Source of the DNA: Gottfriedia sp049568075
Lineage (GTDB): Bacteria; Bacillota; Bacilli; Bacillales; Bacillaceae_G
DNA length: 64,000 nt
NCBI GenBank assembly: GCA_049568075.1
Contig: CP144911.1
Direction: 5' to 3' (one strand)
The notes beneath the pieces are model-generated. The model saw only the letters and a program-made list of their open reading frames with translations, ran no database searches and was not told the origin of the DNA. A program made the translations under genes and the position numbers. Shown one piece after another: positions 35,061 to 44,143 of the stretch. Position 1 is the first letter of the stretch; each line of letters begins with the position of its first letter.

Positions 35061-38000
35061 TTACTCTAATCCTAGTGCTTGTAAAACATCATCTAATGTT
35101 TTGCCTTTATACTTTGTAGCAGCTTTTGGTGAATTGTCGTTCCATGGATTTTGCATTTTGTAGTTATTAATGACATACTGCATATCCTTTGCATCAACAA
35201 CACCATCATAGTTAATGTCAGCATCACGCTTATTTGTATTCCAATATGTTTGGATGTATAGCGCATCTTTTACGTCAATGACATTATCTTTATTTACATC
35301 TCCACCAGGAATATAGTCATAATTAATCGGTTTAGATCCTGCAGTCGTTTTTCCATCTTCGTTTACACCGATTTTAAAATCTTTCGAGAATGTAAAGTGA
35401 CCTGGCACATCAATTTTTAATGTAAATTCATCATCTGTTATCGGTAATCTCGTTCTAAATGCTGCTTGTGATAAGTTGCCAGCGTAACCTAAAGGATCAG
35501 ATACACCATATTCTTTACCATTTACATCTTTCACACTAATTTTTGTACCTGTTTTATTGAAATCAATTTGTTTTGCCATAGGTTCTGCGCCGAACAACAT
35601 TAGTCCTTCAGCCTGTACTTGAGCTCTCATTAATGAATAGGTCGGTTGAATATAGAAGTAAGGCTGAATTCCTTGTGTCGTTACAGTCGTATTATCCACA
35701 TTTGTATAAACAGCGTTAAAGAATCGACTTGAACCTGTTCCATTGTAGAAGTTCATTGGTCCTTTGTAGTATAGGTCTTTTGCTTTTAATGTTAAGTCTA
35801 CTAATGATACATCACCAGCTATCCCTGTATTCGCTAAGTCTCCTGTTGCTGTAGCAGTAACAGTCATTTTAGTTAACGAATTATTAAACTGAGCAGCCGT
35901 ATATTGAACATCTAGTTTTCCTTTAAATGCTGCATTTGGTTGTACATTGATTAAATCAAGGTACTGACTTGGATAAAGGAAAGTAAATTCTGCTTTCTTC
36001 ACGTTTGTTTTTATATTTTTGGTTGAGAACGTTACAGTTGTTGATTCACCCATATTAATATGTTGTTTATCAGAGATTGCTGTTGTATATGCCGTTCCTT
36101 TTCTAACAAAATATGCATCTATAAAACTTCCATAATTTCTGACAGTTGATTTAGTATAATCTGAGAAATCGTACTCTGTAATGGCATTTACAATTGGACC
36201 AGATGTACTTAATGGTATTTCAGCGTTGAAATTTCCTTGTGAGTCTAGTGGTATGCTTTTTTCTTGAGAATTATTAGGATTATAATAAGTAAAATTATTG
36301 TCACCTTGTGATGCAGTAATGCCTGCTGCTTTCATCTCGTCTATCTCTTTATCAAATACATTACCTGATACAGAAACTTTCGTGTCAGTCGGATTAGTAG
36401 TTTCGTAAATTCCTCCTGCTTTCATATTATTCATTGTTACTTTTGCTTCTTTCACCCCATTGTAAACCGGTGCATCAGCAGTGAAAGTTTCACCTTTATC
36501 ATTTGTTCCTACCATTCTAATTTTATAGAGTCCTGGGTCAATCTCTTTAAGGTCATACCCAATTGGGTTATCCGGATCACCAGTTAGAGGATAGTATTGA
36601 CCATTATTCAGAATGCCACGGAAATAATACTCAATATTCTCATCTGCTCCCATTCCGTCAGCTGAGCCTAAGAATCCGATTTCTTTGTCTGTTTTTGGAT
36701 CTACAATAAAGAAATCAAAATAACGCATATGAGAATTTAATTTAAAGTTTACGCCAATTGACCATTTTGTCGCATTACTTGCCGCTTCATATGGTACTGT
36801 AAACGCTGGAGGATTACCTTTTAGGTAGTCAATACCTTCTTTTACCGTATGAATAGCAAATGGAATTTTATATGTTTCATTAGGATCTTTTTGGTTTGTA
36901 TAGACTACGTAACCTTCATACGTTCCAAGCTTTGCAGTTTTAGGAACATTAATTGTAGCATCCATATTCGCACTGCTGTATCTTTTGACTTTTACAGATG
37001 ATTTCACATCTAATGTAACGCCATTTGCAGCAGCATCTTGGTCTGCTCTAGAGTCATTTGTGAAACGTCCGTCCAATGTTTGGAATTGAACCTTCACATC
37101 ATATGTCTTATCTACAGAGCTTTTATTAAATACTGTAATTGCACGTTGATCTGTTAAGTCTTTACCAGTAACAGCTTGTTCTCCAAAACTCAATGCACCA
37201 GTAATGTTTTTAATTTGTTTAATGCCTTTACTTGCTAGAGTAGTTGCCTCATTATTACTTATATTATCTTTTACTGTTGAAGTTTTATCTTTTACTTGAA
37301 TTTCCGTCTGAGAATGAACAGCATCGTATGGATTTACACGACCTGCCCCAACTTCATATACACTGTATTTATCATTTAATGGATCTGCTGTATTCATAAG
37401 TGTTGATTTAATATCTGAAGGAGACATATCTGGATGAGCTTGCTTTAATAATGCTGCGACACCAACAACATTAGGCGTTGCCATTGACGTTCCAGATAAA
37501 CGCTCATACGCGTATTGATAGTTTCCAATTTGATCTGCTCCGTGCATATAAGAAGGAACAGTAGAAAAAACAGATACACCAGGTGCTGTTACTTCAGGCT
37601 TAATATCGTATAGTACACGAGATGGACCACGTGAGCTAAAAGGTGCTAATTTATCACCAACTGTCACTTGTTGTTTCATATTACTAAATGTGAAGCCAAG
37701 TGATGTACCTTTAGATGCCCCAACTAAAGGTAATTTAGCTGCTAAAGCTTTTCCTTGTGCATTACTCACTAAAAATGTTGGAAGTAATCCATAGCCGTCT
37801 CCAAGGTACACATCACCTAATGGAATATCTGTATCATATAAAGCAACAGCTTTTGCACCATGAGCTTTAGCAGTCGCTATGATTTGAGTAATTCCGTAGC
37901 TACCGCGCTGTGCTAAAACTATTTTACCCTTTACATCGATTGGATCAGAGTTTCCAGCAGAACCCATCCAATAGCTAGTTTCACCACCATATGATACATT

Positions 38001-39332
38001 AACCATTTGTAAAGTTTGACCATCAAAGTCAGCTACATCATCAGTCAAGCCTCTAGCAGCTAGCTTAAGATCAGCAGCCAAGTCTCCTGTTGAAGAATGG
38101 AGTGATCCTGAAAAATTTGGAATTGAGACAGATGTATCACTAGCCCCAACAGTAATTGCTAAAGGTGCATTACCAGGTGCACCAAGTGAATACATTCGAT
38201 CTCCTGAGTTTCCTGCTGCGACAATCGCTGTTACTCCTGCAAGAACAGCATTGTTTACAGCAATACTCGTAGGATATAATGGATCATTGTAATTAGCTCC
38301 AAGAGACATATTAATGATATCCATTCTATCTGATACTGCTTTATCGATACCTGCCAAAATAGCCGATGTAGATCCAGATCCATATGGGCCTAAAACACGA
38401 TAAGCATAAATATCAGCTTCAGGGGCAACACCTTCTACAGCAAAATCTGCATTGTTTTTTGCTTGTCCAGCAATAATACCAGCTACATGTGTCCCATGTT
38501 CAGTATAGTACGCTTCACCGCTTGAACCTATTTCAGGTTGGCCGGACTTCTTCCAATCTGCATATGAAGTTTCCATCGGGTCGTTATCATTGTCGACAAA
38601 ATCGTAACCACCTTTAAAGGCACCTTTTAAATCAGGATGATTGTAATCAATTCCAGTATCAAGAATTCCGACTTTTACACCTTTTCCTGTAAAGCCTTCT
38701 TGGTGAAGTTTTTCAACTCCAGGGAATGTAACCATCGTGTGAGTTGCAGCCTGCTTAGTTGTCGTCTCCTTTATCGAAGGTGGTTCTACTTGAACTTGCA
38801 TATCACTCCAGACAGCTTTTACTGCATTAGATTTCAGTAATGACTTTATTTTATTAGCTGGTAGAGTCATAGAAACACCATTAAATGCTTTTTTATATGA
38901 TCGTTTAATTGAATATGAATTTTTCTTTGATTTTAATTCACTGCTAAAAATTATTTTTAAGTCTTTTTGGAATGTTTCGTGTGAAGCATCCACCTTTTCT
39001 TTTGCAGCATCAGTTGTTAACGTTACTCCTTCCGCCTCTGCTTCTAAAACGGCCGTCTGCTGTGGCTTGTCCTTAAACTCGACAATAACAGGAGTAAGCT
39101 TGTCACTTGTTTGATCGACATCAGAAGACAATTGAAGCCCCTCTTTGTCACTTAATTTCAATTGCTTAATTGCCTCTCTCTGCTGAGGCGTCAGTTGTGC
39201 TAGTACTTGTTCAATCTTTGAAGTTGCTTGTGCATGAACTTGTTGTGAAAAGGAACCTGGTGTCATTGTAGTACTGATAAGTCCTGTTGTTAATGCTAGT
39301 GTAGTAACATTTCTAAACATCTTCTTTTTCAA
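35061..39332 (-). CDS. secreted S8 subtilase with PA and dockerin-like domains
   Basis: 1423 residues, Vpr/lactocepin-like. Signal peptide 1-36 (MKKKMFRN, hydrophobic core, cut near VHAQA); I9 propeptide about 80-185; catalytic Asp225 (VGILDTGIDYNH), His279 (EHGTHVAG), Ser about 615 (LSGTSMATP); a protease-associated insert about 390-540; several beta-rich modules; and at about 1345-1400 two calcium-loop repeats, GDVNKDNVIDVKDALYI and ADINYDGVVDAKDMQYV, typical of type I dockerin. The start is TTG at 39332. The gene lies 142 bases downstream of an HTH-TPR regulator gene and shares its upstream motif. Confidence 0.88.
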   Translation of the reverse strand: MKKKMFRNVTTLALTTGLISTTMTPGSFSQQVHAQATSKIEQVLAQLTPQQREAIKQLKLSDKEGLQLSSDVDQTSDKLTPVIVEFKDKPQQTAVLEAEAEGVTLTTDAAKEKVDASHETFQKDLKIIFSSELKSKKNSYSIKRSYKKAFNGVSMTLPANKIKSLLKSNAVKAVWSDMQVQVEPPSIKETTTKQAATHTMVTFPGVEKLHQEGFTGKGVKVGILDTGIDYNHPDLKGAFKGGYDFVDNDNDPMETSYADWKKSGQPEIGSSGEAYYTEHGTHVAGIIAGQAKNNADFAVEGVAPEADIYAYRVLGPYGSGSTSAILAGIDKAVSDRMDIINMSLGANYNDPLYPTSIAVNNAVLAGVTAIVAAGNSGDRMYSLGAPGNAPLAITVGASDTSVSIPNFSGSLHSSTGDLAADLKLAARGLTDDVADFDGQTLQMVNVSYGGETSYWMGSAGNSDPIDVKGKIVLAQRGSYGITQIIATAKAHGAKAVALYDTDIPLGDVYLGDGYGLLPTFLVSNAQGKALAAKLPLVGASKGTSLGFTFSNMKQQVTVGDKLAPFSSRGPSRVLYDIKPEVTAPGVSVFSTVPSYMHGADQIGNYQYAYERLSGTSMATPNVVGVAALLKQAHPDMSPSDIKSTLMNTADPLNDKYSVYEVGAGRVNPYDAVHSQTEIQVKDKTSTVKDNISNNEATTLASKGIKQIKNITGALSFGEQAVTGKDLTDQRAITVFNKSSVDKTYDVKVQFQTLDGRFTNDSRADQDAAANGVTLDVKSSVKVKRYSSANMDATINVPKTAKLGTYEGYVVYTNQKDPNETYKIPFAIHTVKEGIDYLKGNPPAFTVPYEAASNATKWSIGVNFKLNSHMRYFDFFIVDPKTDKEIGFLGSADGMGADENIEYYFRGILNNGQYYPLTGDPDNPIGYDLKEIDPGLYKIRMVGTNDKGETFTADAPVYNGVKEAKVTMNNMKAGGIYETTNPTDTKVSVSGNVFDKEIDEMKAAGITASQGDNNFTYYNPNNSQEKSIPLDSQGNFNAEIPLSTSGPIVNAITEYDFSDYTKSTVRNYGSFIDAYFVRKGTAYTTAISDKQHINMGESTTVTFSTKNIKTNVKKAEFTFLYPSQYLDLINVQPNAAFKGKLDVQYTAAQFNNSLTKMTVTATATGDLANTGIAGDVSLVDLTLKAKDLYYKGPMNFYNGTGSSRFFNAVYTNVDNTTVTTQGIQPYFYIQPTYSLMRAQVQAEGLMLFGAEPMAKQIDFNKTGTKISVKDVNGKEYGVSDPLGYAGNLSQAAFRTRLPITDDEFTLKIDVPGHFTFSKDFKIGVNEDGKTTAGSKPINYDYIPGGDVNKDNVIDVKDALYIQTYWNTNKRDADINYDGVVDAKDMQYVINNYKMQNPWNDNSPKAATKYKGKTLDDVLQALGLE

Positions 39333-39362
39333 CTACTATCCCTACTTTCTTTTCTTAATAAG

Positions 39363-39412
39363 TTCATTATAATGAAATTTGATATAATTCTTTATTCTGA
39401 AAATTATGTCAA
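39363..39412 (-). promoter_or_regulatory. shared regulatory block upstream of the subtilase
   Basis: This 50-nt block matches the one at 40847-40896 at 38 of 50 positions without gaps. On the minus strand it runs from TTGACA through TTTTCAGAA to ATATCAA and ends in TATAATGAA, 30 bases before the start codon. TTCATTATAATGAA is a perfect 14-bp palindrome. TATAAT could be the -10 of an activator-dependent promoter, since no good -35 lies 17 bases above it; TTGACA with a poor -10 is the alternative. Confidence 0.6.
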
Positions 39413-39474
39413 ACTTCATTTTTTTTTAAATTTATTTATGATTTAATTTTTTTCTTCAAACAAATAGAATAGAA

Positions 39475-40755
39475 CTATGCAAAGTTACGCAAGGAGCTCT
39501 CCATAATACCATTAATACTTAATAGTTGAATATACTTACTTATTTGTTCAGAGGTCGCATGGTCCTTATATCTCCAATAGATTAGAAGACATTTATTGAA
39601 TCTTTCTAAGTTGCCTATTTGATTTGCTGTATAAGCTACATCCAGTAATTCATCTAAACCATTTGGCAGCTGTAGACTTTCACACTGATAAAAAGCATAT
39701 GCATAACGAAAATCCAAATGCACCTTCTGTTTTAACCATGGTTCTGCATCTATTATCAATTCTTCAATTGTATGTTGATATAAATCTAGGATTCTATTAG
39801 CATCATCTAATCGTTTTAATCGAATAAAAGCTTCAAGCACCTTTGGTAATCCAACATATACATCTTCTCGATCTTCTAGCCAACTAAGATATTGATCTAC
39901 ATACTCAAGCTGTCCGTAATCCAAATAAGAAGCAAGTCGATTTCCTATAGCTAAATCAGCAAAATAATCATTTACCCCCGCATATTGATCTGTCAGTTCA
40001 ATTATTACTTCTAATGAGCCCCCAAGGCGTGCAAGTGCAAAGCTTTTATACATAAGTGCTCTACCATAATACTCTCCGTTTTTAACCAATTTCCTTAATC
40101 TCTCAGCGTAGTAAAGCACCTCTTCCCATTGCTCGCGCCTATAATAGAAAGCTGAGATCCATAAATATGCTTCCATTCTAACTTTTTTCGGCATGCAGTA
40201 CAGATACTCCAACACATATGTCAATGCGTTAGGACCATCCTCAGTCATTCTTAAAATATAAAAACGCCTATAATAACTAATTGCCAACAGTTCTAAAACA
40301 TCCTTCGAATCACATTCAATAATAATGTCGTACAAAGACAAAGCTTTTTCTTCTTTTCCAGCTTTAAAAAGCTCTTCTGCGACGAAAAAAATATAATTTA
40401 AATAATCAATTTGAATCGTAACTGATTTTTCAGTTGTCATAATATGTAACAGATTTTGACAATGCTCCTCGTAACCATTAGTAAAGCATTTGAATAAAAA
40501 CTGTACACTTTTACGCTTGTCCAAAATTTGTTCTTCATTAAAACACTCTTCATAAAAATATGAATAAAGTGCGCCTTCCTCCAACCCAATAGCTTCGGAA
40601 ATGGCATCCAAATATTTTAGTGTGAGCGAGCGTTTATGATTGAAAATACGACTTATTTCACTAATATGAATACCTGACTCCCTCGCCAAATCAGTTTTTG
40701 TCCAGCCTTTCTCTAGGCATATACATTGAATTTCTTTAAATAGAGCAGCGTTCAT
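39475..40755 (-). CDS. HTH-TPR transcriptional regulator (RRNPPA-like architecture)
   Basis: 426 residues from the ATG at 40755, which has AGGTGA upstream. The N-terminal about 65 residues are an XRE-type helix-turn-helix (GWTKTDLARESGIHISEISRIF); the rest is all-helical with repeated motifs (EEKALSLYDIIIEC, LLAISYYRRFYILRM, AFIRLKRLDDANRIL) like the TPR domain of PlcR, NprR and AimR. Such regulators bind secreted-and-reimported peptides. The neighbouring subtilase gene and a shared upstream block suggest it controls the protease and itself. No cognate peptide gene is certain. Confidence 0.75.
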   Translation of the reverse strand: MNAALFKEIQCICLEKGWTKTDLARESGIHISEISRIFNHKRSLTLKYLDAISEAIGLEEGALYSYFYEECFNEEQILDKRKSVQFLFKCFTNGYEEHCQNLLHIMTTEKSVTIQIDYLNYIFFVAEELFKAGKEEKALSLYDIIIECDSKDVLELLAISYYRRFYILRMTEDGPNALTYVLEYLYCMPKKVRMEAYLWISAFYYRREQWEEVLYYAERLRKLVKNGEYYGRALMYKSFALARLGGSLEVIIELTDQYAGVNDYFADLAIGNRLASYLDYGQLEYVDQYLSWLEDREDVYVGLPKVLEAFIRLKRLDDANRILDLYQHTIEELIIDAEPWLKQKVHLDFRYAYAFYQCESLQLPNGLDELLDVAYTANQIGNLERFNKCLLIYWRYKDHATSEQISKYIQLLSINGIMESSLRNFA

Positions 40756-40846
40756 TCTTCTCACCTACAATTTTCTTCTTATTTACTTCTGCTCTTTCCT
40801 TAAGCGTTATAAATGCCCCATCCTCGTAAAGCTATTAAATTACAAT

Positions 40847-40896
40847 TTCATTATAACGATACTTGATATCATTTTATTTCTGAAAAATTTTGTCAA
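40847..40896 (-). promoter_or_regulatory. shared regulatory block upstream of the HTH-TPR regulator
   Basis: Second copy of the block, 91 bases upstream of the regulator start. Minus strand: TTGACA, TTTTCAGAAATAAA, GATATCAA and TATAATGAA are kept in the same order and spacing as upstream of the subtilase. The 14-bp palindrome is imperfect here. Confidence 0.6.
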
Positions 40897-40948
40897 TTTG
40901 AATTTAATCTTGTAGACATACTTTTTTTATTAGACAAACGATCAAAAA

Positions 40949-40986
40949 AGGCTCTCCATTAGTCGCATAATGACGTATAGAGAACC
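40949..40986 (-). terminator. minus-strand terminator of an unassigned short transcript
   Basis: Minus strand GGTTCTC...GAGAGCC (seven pairs, one G-U) with extra pairing (GTC/GAC), then TTTTTTGAT. No annotated gene on that strand precedes it; the transcript would come from 41000-41166. Confidence 0.6.
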
Positions 40987-41009
40987 CTATTAATTTGTTA
41001 ATATAATAT

Positions 41010-41134
41010 AAAACTACTGAAGCTATAAATACTTATGAGTTGATTGAAAGAAACCTAGGCATTAAAAAACACTATAACTGAAATACTAGAGATATTATTG
41101 ATAAAAAAGGTAAACATATGTTCTCCAAAGAATA
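41010..41134 (+). pseudogene. possible remnant of a short coding region
   Basis: One frame reads TTEAINTYELIERNLGIKKH, then after one stop codon NTRDIIDKKGKHMFSKE, with natural-looking residue use but no start. I do not recognise the family. It may be a decayed gene or chance. Confidence 0.2.
41055..41117 (-). CDS. possible 20-residue hydrophobic peptide
   Basis: Minus-strand ORF with GGAGA seven bases before the ATG, encoding MFTFFINNISSISVIVFFNA, followed by a terminator 70 bases further on. It is upstream of the HTH-TPR regulator on the same strand, so it could be a signalling peptide precursor. Against this: it has no clear secretion charge, and the plus strand here reads as a broken protein remnant. 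Low certainty. Confidence 0.2.
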   Translation of the reverse strand: MFTFFINNISSISVIVFFNA

Positions 41135-41166
41135 GTTAACACAGGAAATATAAAGGAGCTGATTAA

Positions 41167-41529
41167 ATGAACGGAGTTTTAGATATTGTTATTTTTTGTA
41201 AAGACACAAACTCTTCTAAGAGCTGGTATGATAAAGTGGGATTTGAATATTTAAGAGGACACGATGGCATGTATTGGTTTAAAGCAGGGAATGGCGAGCT
41301 AATGCTCCATCCTACTGATGCGCAATCCAATACTGATGCAGTCTTTCAATTAGTCGTAAATGCAGTCGATCCACTATTTGAAAGTGTATTGGAAAAAGAA
41401 TTGACGCCATTAGATTTTTCAAATGGAGAAAAAGTCATCACAGAACCTACTATTCAACCATGGGGCTATAAGGAATTTTGTTTAAGAGATCCAGACGGTT
41501 ACATATGGGCATTTGTTCAAAAATCATGA
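41167..41529 (+). CDS. VOC family protein (glyoxalase/bleomycin-resistance fold)
   Basis: 120 residues with paired beta-alpha-beta-beta-beta modules: VLDIVIFCKDTNSSKSWYDKVGFEY, then FQLVVNAVDPLF, and the closing FCLRDPDGYIWAFVQ with the C-terminal metal-ligand position. Substrate unknown; may act on small molecules or bind toxins. AAAGGAGC precedes the ATG. Stand-alone gene. Confidence 0.8.
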   Translation: MNGVLDIVIFCKDTNSSKSWYDKVGFEYLRGHDGMYWFKAGNGELMLHPTDAQSNTDAVFQLVVNAVDPLFESVLEKELTPLDFSNGEKVITEPTIQPWGYKEFCLRDPDGYIWAFVQKS

Positions 41530-41542
41530 TTAAATAAAGTAA

Positions 41543-41583
41543 GGAAATCCACAGGATAAATTCATTTTCCATGTGGATTTTCT
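41543..41583. terminator. bidirectional terminator VOC/DMT
   Basis: GGAAATCCACA pairs with TGTGGATTTTC around an 18-base loop, between convergent genes, with T-rich DNA after it. Confidence 0.75.
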
Positions 41584-41611
41584 TTATTTATTTAGTTTTA
41601 GATTAAAGATA

Positions 41612-42541
41612 TTACTTTGAAATATTCATTTCTTTTTTTAAGAGCCTACCTTGCTTTCTATACATAGAAAACGTTGACCAATTCGCAATGAAAACACCGG
41701 ATAAGATTAGTATGCCACCAATCGCCATAATCGGTTTGATCGGTTCGTCCATTACGAAATAACCTAGGACACTTGCAATTAATGGTGATACATAAAGCCA
41801 TGTTGAGGGGAAGACTGGGTTCGTTTTAGATAATAACCAACTGTATAATCCATGTCCCCCTATTGAACCTATAAATACAAGATACAATATTGGCCCCACT
41901 GCGTCCCAAGAACCTAAACTTTCAATTTTTGGTTTTTCTAATAAAAACGACACTAAAAGTAGAAATATTCCACCATATAACATTTGAAAAGCATTGATTA
42001 AAAATGGTGATACAGTACTGTATTCTGTTAATATTTCTTTTGAGGAAATTGATCCAAATCCGTAAAAAGCTTCTCCTAATAATACTGCGATACAAGCAGC
42101 AACCCATAAGTAAGAGACATGCTGACTTATCCCAGGTAAACAGACAAAAATTACACCTGCAAAAGCCATTAATAACGCTATTAGTTGTTTGCGCTCAATT
42201 CTCTTATTATTTCTCCTTAATTGGAAAAGTAAAATCATCATTGGGCCAGTTGCAGACAAAACTGCGGCTAACCCTGATGTTATATATTGCTCAGCCCAAT
42301 ACAATGTTGAAAATGTCATAAAAGTTAAGCAGAATCCAATATACATAATTCGTTTTGAAAAAATAAATTTCTTCACATTTACCCCTTTAAAAAGGAAATA
42401 TAAAATGACAATCAGTCCTGCTAATGTAAATCGAATGCCGGCTGAAAATAATGGCGAAACGCCTGACTCAATTCCGAATTTTATTGCTAGAAAAGTTGTA
42501 CCGAAAATCATGCAAATAAAAATATAATTAATAATGATCAT
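41612..42541 (-). CDS. EamA/DMT family transporter
   Basis: 309 residues, ten hydrophobic segments in two EamA repeats. Repeat one opens MIIINYIFICMIFGTTFLAIKFG with AGIRFTLAGLIVIL; repeat two ends in ASVLGYFVMDEPIKPIMAIGGILILSGV. AAGGGGTGAT precedes the ATG. It is divergent from a MocR regulator 137 bases away, a common arrangement in which the regulator controls the exporter. Substrate is unknown, possibly an amino acid or metabolite. Confidence 0.85.
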   Translation of the reverse strand: MIIINYIFICMIFGTTFLAIKFGIESGVSPLFSAGIRFTLAGLIVILYFLFKGVNVKKFIFSKRIMYIGFCLTFMTFSTLYWAEQYITSGLAAVLSATGPMMILLFQLRRNNKRIERKQLIALLMAFAGVIFVCLPGISQHVSYLWVAACIAVLLGEAFYGFGSISSKEILTEYSTVSPFLINAFQMLYGGIFLLLVSFLLEKPKIESLGSWDAVGPILYLVFIGSIGGHGLYSWLLSKTNPVFPSTWLYVSPLIASVLGYFVMDEPIKPIMAIGGILILSGVFIANWSTFSMYRKQGRLLKKEMNISK

Positions 42542-42678
42542 TTCATCACCCCTTTGATAAAAGTATTATATTAAAGTCGGAGTATAACAGTATAATAGAG
42601 CATATAACAGTTAGCTCTTTTTCCATTGACGATTGATCTTTTTTTAATTAATTTAATACTAAAAACTAGTGGTGATCT

Positions 42679-44112
42679 ATGAAAATTCAAATCCATAAAA
42701 AATCAACAGTTCCGATTTATCTCCAAGTAGGCACTCAAATTGCAGGTAGCATTCAAAGTGGTCTACTTTTATCTAACGAAAAATTACCATCTTTAAGGAT
42801 ACTGGCTGAGGAGCTTTCAATAAGCGTTTTAACTGTTAGAAAGGCTTATAAATGGTTAGAGACAAACGGCTATGTCACAGTGATGCCAGGTAAAGGAGTA
42901 TTTATTAGTAAGAAAGTAAAAAAAACAGCACAAGTTGATCCAAGTAATAACTGGCAACAGACTTTAGGAATCAATATTGTACGATCCCAATATTTAATAA
43001 ATAGAGAACAGTTAAAATATGATTTTTCAAAAGCAGTTGTCTATCCACGTCTGCTTCCTAATAAATTTTTAGCGGATGAAATGCAAAAACTATTAAGAGA
43101 TGATGCTTCAATATTAACAACCTACGGACCGGTTCAAGGAGATATTGAATTAAGAACGGAAATTATTAAACATTTATATGAATTTCAAAAAATACGATCT
43201 AAAGCTGAAAATCTAATTATTACAAGTGGGGTTCAGCAAGGAATTGACTTAGTAGCACAAGCACTATTAAAACCTGGGGATTCAATTATAGTCGAGAGTC
43301 CATGCTATGGTGGTGCACTTGATATTTTTATAAATAAGGGGATTCATATAATACCTGTCGAGATGGATGAAGAGGGAATTCGATCAGACTTAATTGAAGA
43401 TATGTGCATTAAATTTACACCAAAATTACTTTATGTTAACCCTACCTTTCAAAACCCAACTGGAATCTCAATGAGTAATAGTCGTAGAAAAGAATTAATT
43501 GAACTAGCACAACAGTATCATTTTTTTATTCTTGAAGACGATTCATTTAGTGATATTTATTTCGAAAAAGCATTTCAATATTACCCAATTAAATATTATG
43601 ATCAATCAGACCACGTCATCTACATTAAAGGATTTAGTAAAACTTTAGCACCCGGAGTTAGAATTGCTGCGATGCTAGCAAATGGACCAGTTCTGGAATG
43701 GCTACTTGCGATTAAAGCTTCAATGGATGTCGGTAGCCCTTTGCTAACACAAAAAGCAATTTTACCCTTTCTACGAACAGATCGAATGCGAAGTCACGTT
43801 GAAAAACTAAGAATAGCTCTACAAATTCGGCGTGATACAAGTGTTGAAATACTTTCATCTCTTAATGATCAATTAAATTTTCGGATACCTGATGGTGGCT
43901 TTAATTTGTGGCTTACATTTAATAAATCCAATCTAGATATTTTTAATTTATTAAGAAAAGCCAATCATGAAAATATCTCATTCTTACCTGGTGTAGCTTG
44001 TTTTAACAACAATACAGATACCTCTTCATTTCGGATTAGTTACTCACTAGTTAGCGAAAATGATTTAGCCGAGGGGTTAGAGAAACTACGCAATATAATA
44101 AAAAAAATATAA
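42679..44112 (+). CDS. MocR/PdxR-type GntR regulator with aminotransferase domain
   Basis: 477 residues. N-terminal GntR winged helix (SIQSGLLLSNEKLPSLRILAEELSISVLTVRKAYKWLE, residues about 28-66), then a linker and a fold type I aminotransferase-like domain with LYVNPTFQNPTGISMS and the PLP lysine in IYIKGFSKTLAPGVRIA. MocR proteins use PLP as effector or coenzyme to regulate vitamin B6, GABA or amino-acid genes. It is divergent from the DMT transporter, the most likely target. A GTGATC site precedes the ATG. Confidence 0.88.
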   Translation: MKIQIHKKSTVPIYLQVGTQIAGSIQSGLLLSNEKLPSLRILAEELSISVLTVRKAYKWLETNGYVTVMPGKGVFISKKVKKTAQVDPSNNWQQTLGINIVRSQYLINREQLKYDFSKAVVYPRLLPNKFLADEMQKLLRDDASILTTYGPVQGDIELRTEIIKHLYEFQKIRSKAENLIITSGVQQGIDLVAQALLKPGDSIIVESPCYGGALDIFINKGIHIIPVEMDEEGIRSDLIEDMCIKFTPKLLYVNPTFQNPTGISMSNSRRKELIELAQQYHFFILEDDSFSDIYFEKAFQYYPIKYYDQSDHVIYIKGFSKTLAPGVRIAAMLANGPVLEWLLAIKASMDVGSPLLTQKAILPFLRTDRMRSHVEKLRIALQIRRDTSVEILSSLNDQLNFRIPDGGFNLWLTFNKSNLDIFNLLRKANHENISFLPGVACFNNNTDTSSFRISYSLVSENDLAEGLEKLRNIIKKI

Positions 44113-44143
44113 AACTAATTAAAGGAAGGCCATATAGAACAAG

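Noticed and set aside
39333..39417. 25-codon ORF (MKFDIIFRIKNYIKFHYNEL...) between regulator and subtilase as a signalling peptide
   Set aside because: No ribosome binding site, and the same block occurs non-coding upstream of the regulator, so conservation is better explained as promoter/operator.
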